DNA from: DYHD01 sp037445375
GTDB lineage: Bacteria; Nitrospirota; Thermodesulfovibrionia; Thermodesulfovibrionales; Dissulfurispiraceae
Assembly: GCA_037445375.1 (NCBI GenBank)
Contig: JBBIKS010000048.1
Location: 1 to 17,918, forward strand
Direction: 5' to 3'
DNA length: 17,918 nt
Shown here: positions 13,400 through 17,918 of the stretch, in pieces
Layout: every line of letters begins with the position of its first letter
Numbering within the stretch: the stretch's first letter is position 1
Translations under genes and position numbers: made by a program
The notes under the pieces: model-generated
Databases searched by the model: none
What the model was told of the DNA's origin: nothing
Seen by the model: only the letters and a program-made list of their open reading frames with translations

Positions 13400-15469
13400 C
13401 TATCCTCCAAATGGCATTTTAGTTTGCGAAATGCTTAATCTAAGCTGGCATCTAAGGCATCTTTTTGATTCTTGTATTGCCATATACCTATCAAAGCCTA
13501 ATTCTACGAGATTGAAATTATTTAATCTCTCATTATTATCTATAACGGGCATTTTGACTCTTTTTGCATAACAAAACCCCTCTTCCCTACCCATCCAAGG
13601 GTTATCTTTTTCTGGAGGAACGAATTGTTGTTCAATATTTCCAGAACCACCAAGATATTTGTCTATTGCCATAGCTGACATTCTACCTGCCTGTATGGCA
13701 CTTATAACATTTAATGGACCGCTTACCGCATCGCCGCCTGCAAAAACCCCGTGCCTTGATGTTTCCATATTCTTGGTAACTGATATATAGTTGTCTTTAT
13801 TGGTTGGTATGGCATCTAAAGCCTCTGGTTTTTGTCCAATTGCCATTACTATCCTGTCAGCCTCTATTGTGAAGCTGCTACCTCCTATAGGTATAGGTTT
13901 TTTTTTGCCCTTTGCGTCAGGCTTGCCAAGCTGCATTCTTACGCACTCGATTTTTAATTTATTGTCATTAGGGATTATCTTCATAGGGGTTACGAGAAAT
14001 TCAATCTTGACACCCTCATACAAAGCCTCAGCTACCTCTTCTTTATTAGCAGGCATTTCATCCTGCGTCCTTCTGTAAAGTATGGTAACGCTTTTAGCGC
14101 CAAGTCTAAGCACACTTCTTGCCACATCAATTGCAACATTACCTCCACCAACGATTAAAATATCACCACCTATATCAATCTCTTTGCCGCTAATTATAGA
14201 ATTAAGAACACTCAACCCATTCTGAACCCTGTTATCATCATCTCCCGGAATTCCTATTTTGACGCCCTTTGTAGTTCCGATTGGGAGATAAACAGCATTG
14301 AACCCTTCACTGAATAAATTATCAATGGAATCTATCTTCGTATTTATTTTGACATTAATTCCAATACTTATTATTTCCTCTATTTCTTTATCGAGAACGT
14401 CTTTTGAGAGACGGTATTCTGGGATTAATCTCATTGCGCCGCCCAATATAGATTGTCTTTCAAAAACAGTCACAGAATGTCCTAATATTTTAAGAAACCA
14501 GGCTGCAGTGAGCCCTGAGGGTCCTGAACCGATGATGGCAATTTTCTTTCCGGTATCAGGCGCAATTTTGAGTTTATGTTTCCATCTCTTATTATCGAGT
14601 TCAGCAACAAATCTTTTAAGTGCATTTATTGCTATAGGCTGACTGACGGCATCTCTGAGGCAGACTTTTTCGCAAGGATGCGTGCATACCAACCCTAAAA
14701 CATGTGGAAACGGAACTTTTTCTCGTATAACTTCTAACGCATCCTGAAATCTTTCCTCAGCGATTAATCTCAGATATCTTGGGATGTCAATCCCAGCAGG
14801 ACAGGTATTTTTACATGGAAGAAGCTTTAAATCCCTCTCATCCTCGGTAAACATTTCTTTGTCAGACAAGGCACCTGATGGGCACACCTCCACACATGCA
14901 CGGCAGAACCTGCAATCTGCATTCCTGAAGGAGTAGTCATAGGCGGTGGTAACTATTGTGTTAATGCCTCTGCTTGCATACCCCACAATTCCAGCACCCC
15001 TGATATCATGACATATCCTGACGCAACGTTCGCATAAGATGCATAGATTGGGATTCATAATAAAAAGGGGGTCTTCTGTTCTGATTGGAAGGTTTCTTGG
15101 TTTTCTCTCAAATTCATCAAGAATCTCATTTGCACCGATATAATCAACCACTTTTCTTAATAGGGTATTATTATGAGGTTCTTGAGGATATCCGCTTAAG
15201 AGAAGCCATACGAGATTTTTGCGCATTTTAAGTATCTCAGGGGTGCTTGTATTTATAACCATTTTATCTCTAACAATCGTAGCGCAGGAAGGCGGATACC
15301 CTCTAACGCCTTCTATCTCAACGATGCAGAGCCTGCACGCCCCTGTTGGTTTAAGGTCAGGATGATAACAGAGGTGGGGGATGTAAATTCCTGCTTCGAG
15401 AGCAGCTTCGAGTACTGACATGCCTTCTCTTGGCTCAAGTATTTTTTCATCAATAGTAATTTTTGCCAT
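13400..15469 (-). CDS. Large fusion subunit: NuoG-type ferredoxin + GltD/NfnB flavoprotein (StnA-like)
   Basis: This 689-aa protein carries electrons between Fe-S clusters and an NAD(P)H-binding flavin. In order: a [2Fe-2S] ferredoxin domain with C34, C45, C48 and C62; two [4Fe-4S] sites, CILCERCVRIC (143-153) and CRFCRACVEVC (186-196); then a GltD-type domain with Cys pairs at 219/223 and 262/266/270, an FAD site GSGPSG (314-319), an NAD(P) site GGGNVA (441-446), AGGDAVSGP (577-585) and a closing CLRC (671-674). The His-Cys3 cluster normally following the first domain has no Cys ligands here (PHNNTLLRK). There is no hydrogenase H-cluster. With the NuoF- and NuoE-like genes upstream this matches the subunit plan of the Sporomusa-type Nfn transhydrogenase. 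Glutamate synthase small subunit is excluded by the N-terminal domains and lack of gltB. The start lies 8 bp after the previous stop with AGGCGG before it. Confidence 0.88.
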   Translation of the reverse strand: MAKITIDEKILEPREGMSVLEAALEAGIYIPHLCYHPDLKPTGACRLCIVEIEGVRGYPPSCATIVRDKMVINTSTPEILKMRKNLVWLLLSGYPQEPHNNTLLRKVVDYIGANEILDEFERKPRNLPIRTEDPLFIMNPNLCILCERCVRICHDIRGAGIVGYASRGINTIVTTAYDYSFRNADCRFCRACVEVCPSGALSDKEMFTEDERDLKLLPCKNTCPAGIDIPRYLRLIAEERFQDALEVIREKVPFPHVLGLVCTHPCEKVCLRDAVSQPIAINALKRFVAELDNKRWKHKLKIAPDTGKKIAIIGSGPSGLTAAWFLKILGHSVTVFERQSILGGAMRLIPEYRLSKDVLDKEIEEIISIGINVKINTKIDSIDNLFSEGFNAVYLPIGTTKGVKIGIPGDDDNRVQNGLSVLNSIISGKEIDIGGDILIVGGGNVAIDVARSVLRLGAKSVTILYRRTQDEMPANKEEVAEALYEGVKIEFLVTPMKIIPNDNKLKIECVRMQLGKPDAKGKKKPIPIGGSSFTIEADRIVMAIGQKPEALDAIPTNKDNYISVTKNMETSRHGVFAGGDAVSGPLNVISAIQAGRMSAMAIDKYLGGSGNIEQQFVPPEKDNPWMGREEGFCYAKRVKMPVIDNNERLNNFNLVELGFDRYMAIQESKRCLRCQLRLSISQTKMPFGG

Positions 15470-15477
15470 GCGTCCGC

Positions 15478-17238
15478 CTACCTAATCGCCATATCATCGC
15501 AGGCGCCAATGCACGCCCTGCATTTAATACATAGGTCTTTGCTAATTCTTGCATGATGACCTTTTTTCCACTGAACCGCACCTGATGGACATGCCTTATA
15601 ACACTTTCCGCACTTAATGCACTTATCCTCAATAACCTGAAAGCTTATAAGATTTGTGCATACTCTTGCTGGACATTGTTTTTGAGAAATATGAGCATGG
15701 TATTCATCCCTGAAATACTTAAGAGTTGATAAGACTGGATTTGGGGCAGTATTGCCAAGTCCGCATAGTGATGTATTTTTTATGGTATGACACATCTCTA
15801 TAAGAAAATCTATATGTTCATCTTTGCCCCTGCCTTCAGTTATTTCATTTAATACCTCAAGCATCCTTTTTAATCCGACCCTGCATGGCAAACACTTTCC
15901 GCAGGATTCTGAGACGGTGAATCGGAGAAAAAACTTTGCGATATCAACCATACAGGTTTTCTCATCCATGACTATCATTCCGCCGGAACCAACTATTGCG
16001 CCTGTTTTGCTTATTTCTTCGTAATCAACAGGGGTGTCAAATAAGCTGACCGGCAGGCAACCGCCCGAGGGACCACCCATTTGGACCGCCTTCAAAGGAA
16101 TTTTCTTTTTCACCTGTCCGCCGCCGGGACCGAATATTATCTCACGAATGGTCGTTCCCATCGGAATCTCAACTAACCCTGTATTTTTAACCTTCCCTGC
16201 AAGAGCAAAAACCTTAGTCCCCTTGCTTTTTTCCGTCCCCATTGCGGCAAACCATTTAGCACCGTTTTTTATGATATGCCTTATATTAGCAAGGGTCTCA
16301 ACATTATTAATTAAGGTGGGCTGTCCCCATAAGCCTTTATTGGCAGGGTAGGGGGGGCGGATTCGCGGCATTCCACGCCTGCCTTCTATGGACGATATCA
16401 GGGCAGTTTCCTCGCCGCATACAAAGGCACCCGCTCCTTTGGCAATTCTAATATCAAATGAGAATCCAGAGTTTAATATATTGCTACCTATGCATCCTCT
16501 TTCCTTTGCTATAGATATTGCGTTACTGAGGCTTTTGACTGCATGAGGATATTCTGCACGGCAGTAAATATACCCTTTTTTCGAACCAATTGCATACCCT
16601 GCGATTGCCATTCCCTCCAAGACTGCGTGGGGGTCTCCTTCTAATACGCTTCTGTCCATAAAGGCGCCGGGGTCGCCCTCATCCGCATTGCAGATTACAT
16701 ATTTCTCATCAGATTCTGCTTCCCTGCAAAATCGCCATTTTAATCCAGTATTGAAACCTGCGCCGCCTCTGCCCCTGAGCCCGGACTCTTGGATTTCGAC
16801 AATGATTTCCAGTGGGTTAGATTGAAGGGCTTTCAGTAACGAAGAATAACCGCCTCTTTCTATATATTCATCTATGTTTTCTGGGGATATCTCACCGCAA
16901 TTTGACAATACTATGCGTGTCTGCCCTTTAAAGAACTGCTTATAATCTTTACCCGCAAGCAGCTTATTTACCGGGGCGCCATTTGCGATGTGTTGTTCAA
17001 CAATCTTTGGAACATCCGAAGGCTTCACATATTCATAAGTAATCTTACCGCTTTGAGGGATAATAATATCTATTAAAACATCCCTGAATAAACCCCTATC
17101 CCCTACTTTGATTATCTGCCACCTATCAAGCAGATTTCTTTTTTGCAATTCAGTTTTAAGGATATTTAAGACTTCTTCTGCACCAGATGAAATCCCGCTT
17201 GTGCCAGTGCAGACAAGTATTTTCGAGGCTTCTTTCAT
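15478..17238 (-). CDS. NuoF/HydB-like NADH-binding FMN iron-sulfur subunit
   Basis: This soluble subunit oxidises or reduces NAD(H) with FMN and passes electrons to Fe-S clusters. The NADH site is GLRGRGGAGFNTG (153-165; the usual P is N), the FMN site NADEGDPGAF (184-193), followed by GAGAFVCGEETAL (268-280) and PTLINNVET (307-315). The N3-type [4Fe-4S] cluster uses SCGKCLPC (C446, C449, C452) and C492. The C-terminal extension, as in HydB of bifurcating hydrogenases, has C522/C527 and two [4Fe-4S] sites, C540-C550 and C570-C580. The N-terminal thioredoxin-like domain keeps only C10 of the four [2Fe-2S] ligands: the other three align with G15, D47 and F51. At 586 aa it is HydB-sized rather than complex I-sized. 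Its ATG overlaps the nuoE-like stop by 4 bp. The partner genes indicate a soluble complex, not respiratory complex I. Confidence 0.93.
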   Translation of the reverse strand: MKEASKILVCTGTSGISSGAEEVLNILKTELQKRNLLDRWQIIKVGDRGLFRDVLIDIIIPQSGKITYEYVKPSDVPKIVEQHIANGAPVNKLLAGKDYKQFFKGQTRIVLSNCGEISPENIDEYIERGGYSSLLKALQSNPLEIIVEIQESGLRGRGGAGFNTGLKWRFCREAESDEKYVICNADEGDPGAFMDRSVLEGDPHAVLEGMAIAGYAIGSKKGYIYCRAEYPHAVKSLSNAISIAKERGCIGSNILNSGFSFDIRIAKGAGAFVCGEETALISSIEGRRGMPRIRPPYPANKGLWGQPTLINNVETLANIRHIIKNGAKWFAAMGTEKSKGTKVFALAGKVKNTGLVEIPMGTTIREIIFGPGGGQVKKKIPLKAVQMGGPSGGCLPVSLFDTPVDYEEISKTGAIVGSGGMIVMDEKTCMVDIAKFFLRFTVSESCGKCLPCRVGLKRMLEVLNEITEGRGKDEHIDFLIEMCHTIKNTSLCGLGNTAPNPVLSTLKYFRDEYHAHISQKQCPARVCTNLISFQVIEDKCIKCGKCYKACPSGAVQWKKGHHARISKDLCIKCRACIGACDDMAIR

Positions 17239-17708
17239 TCCCTCTCTCCATCGCTATAACTCTTAAGGATTTCATCTGCTTTTTTAATCTCACATCTGCC
17301 ATAAAAATTGTCATTTACAGCAACTACCGGTGCCATGCCGCAACAGCCCAGACACATTACCTTTTCCAATGTAAAAGCCTCGTCTTTTGTTGTTTCTCCT
17401 TCTTTTATATCGAGTTCTTCCGTGTAGTAATTGAGGATTTCCGTTCCACCCATTACATGACAGGCGGTTCCAAGGCATACCTTTATTGTGTTCTTACCTC
17501 TGGGGTGCATATAGAATTGTGAATAAAAGGACAAAATACCAAAGATATCCACGGGGTAGATGGCTAACGCTTTGGCAATCGCAAAAACAGCTTCCTTTGG
17601 GACATAGCCATACAAATCCTGAACATCCTGCAGAAGTGGTATGAGAATGCCTTTTTTGTTACGGTATTTCCCGATAAATTTTTCTATTTCAGACGCAATA
17701 TTATTAAT
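17235..17708 (-). CDS. NuoE/HydC-like [2Fe-2S] thioredoxin-fold subunit, probable AUU start
   Basis: This small subunit carries one [2Fe-2S] cluster in a thioredoxin-like fold. The four ligands are VCLGTACHVMGG (two Cys, spacing four) and MCLGCCGMAPVVAVND (second pair). The helical N-terminal part seen in the family (SEIEKFIGKYRNKKGILIPL, then LLQDVQDLYGYVPKEAV) continues upstream of the first TTG at 17613-17615. No ATG, GTG or TTG exists in frame before the stop at about 17732. The best start is ATT at 17706-17708, 7 bases after AAGAGG, giving 157 aa. A start at the TTG would remove conserved helix residues. The gene heads the operon nuoE-like, nuoF-like, fusion flavoprotein, E1-like enzyme, and overlaps the next gene by 4 bp. 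Confidence 0.88.
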   Translation of the reverse strand: MNNIASEIEKFIGKYRNKKGILIPLLQDVQDLYGYVPKEAVFAIAKALAIYPVDIFGILSFYSQFYMHPRGKNTIKVCLGTACHVMGGTEILNYYTEELDIKEGETTKDEAFTLEKVMCLGCCGMAPVVAVNDNFYGRCEIKKADEILKSYSDGERE

Positions 17709-17715
17709 TGTGGTA

Positions 17716-17721
17716 CCTCTT
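17716..17721 (-). promoter_or_regulatory. Ribosome binding site deciding the AUU start
   Basis: AAGAGG on the minus strand lies 7 bases before ATT at 17706-17708 and has no other start codon in range. It is the reason for placing the nuoE-like start there. A frame without a normal start codon that still has a well-placed Shine-Dalgarno supports real AUU initiation rather than a truncated gene. Confidence 0.55.
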
Positions 17722-17796
17722 AAATGTTTTAATTAAACTACAAGGTGATGCCGGTTCAAAAGCTTACATATTAGCATTTTATAATACCAGCAATTA

Positions 17797-17826
17797 ATTA
17801 TGGCTTTTATGGGTGGGAAGAATCAA
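17797..17826 (-). promoter_or_regulatory. Candidate sigma-70-type promoter of the nuoE-like operon
   Basis: On the minus strand TTGATT (17821-17826) and CATAAT (17797-17802) are separated by 18 bases, which fits a vegetative promoter about 80 bases before the proposed start. The AT-rich context makes chance matches likely, and TTGCTG with TATGTA just downstream is an alternative. No sigma-54 -24/-12 element was seen here. Confidence 0.3.
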
Positions 17827-17918
17827 GATGTTACCCGAATCCCGATATAGAAATTCCATAAAACTATTTCTAAGGCAATTTCAAGGTTTTTTGGCAGATT
17901 TTGCCTTATGTCCTATCT

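Noticed and set aside
15450..15632. A short minus-strand frame in the nuoF-like/fusion subunit junction
   Set aside because: It overlaps the C-terminal ferredoxin motifs of the NuoF-like subunit in another frame and has no features of its own.
13400..17708. Reading the NuoE/F/G-like genes as part of respiratory complex I
   Set aside because: No membrane or quinone-module genes are present, the NuoF-like protein has the HydB-type C-terminal ferredoxin extension, and the large subunit carries a GltD flavoprotein domain.

Overview
The window is AT-rich bacterial DNA. Its gene content suggests an anaerobe: a soluble NuoE/NuoF/GltD-type flavin and iron-sulfur complex, a two-subunit pyruvate carboxylase and an NtrB/NtrC-like regulatory pair. 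The style fits Nitrospirota (Thermodesulfovibrionia-like) or Desulfobacterota, but that is an inference from gene content, not a proven assignment. Almost every gene is on the minus strand. The exceptions are a plus-strand island at about 10.0-12.5 kb (a lipoprotein hydrolase and a MazG-like pyrophosphohydrolase) and a degraded plus-strand reading frame near 4.4-4.7 kb.

Layout, left to right. 78-3293 (minus): nadD, then a PAS histidine kinase, then a sigma-54-dependent response regulator. nadD and the kinase overlap by 4 bp, so NAD synthesis and the two-component pair are probably cotranscribed. 3396-3674: a small conserved hypothetical gene with a strong Shine-Dalgarno. 3768-4302: a badly decayed restriction-modification remnant. 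It joins the N-terminus of a type III Mod-like methyltransferase to a short piece of a type ISP-like enzyme and carries two frameshifts and a nonsense codon. 4363-4740: a plus-strand reading-frame relic split by a 136-bp MITE with 11-bp terminal inverted repeats and a 5-bp target duplication. 4883-9920 (minus): one operon, pycA-pycB-M50 protease-trpS. 9921-10664: a 0.74-kb stretch without a convincing gene. 10665-12493 (plus): a C45/penicillin-acyltransferase-like lipoprotein and a MazG-like enzyme, separated by a second MITE-like element and closed by a strong bidirectional terminator.

12653-17708 (minus) is the most interesting unit: nuoE-like, nuoF-like, a large fusion subunit ([2Fe-2S] ferredoxin, two [4Fe-4S] sites, GltD/NfnB-type flavoprotein) and a ThiF/MoeB-type E1 enzyme, tightly packed. 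The first three have the make-up of a Sporomusa-type Nfn (StnABC-like) electron-bifurcating transhydrogenase, which would link NADH, NADPH and ferredoxin pools. Three features set it apart: the NuoF-like subunit has lost three of the four Cys ligands of its N-terminal [2Fe-2S] domain, the large subunit lacks the His-Cys3 cluster ligands, and nuoE seems to start at an AUU codon.

No tRNA, rRNA or CRISPR array was seen. Family assignments rest on motif recognition from the sequence alone; no database search was run.
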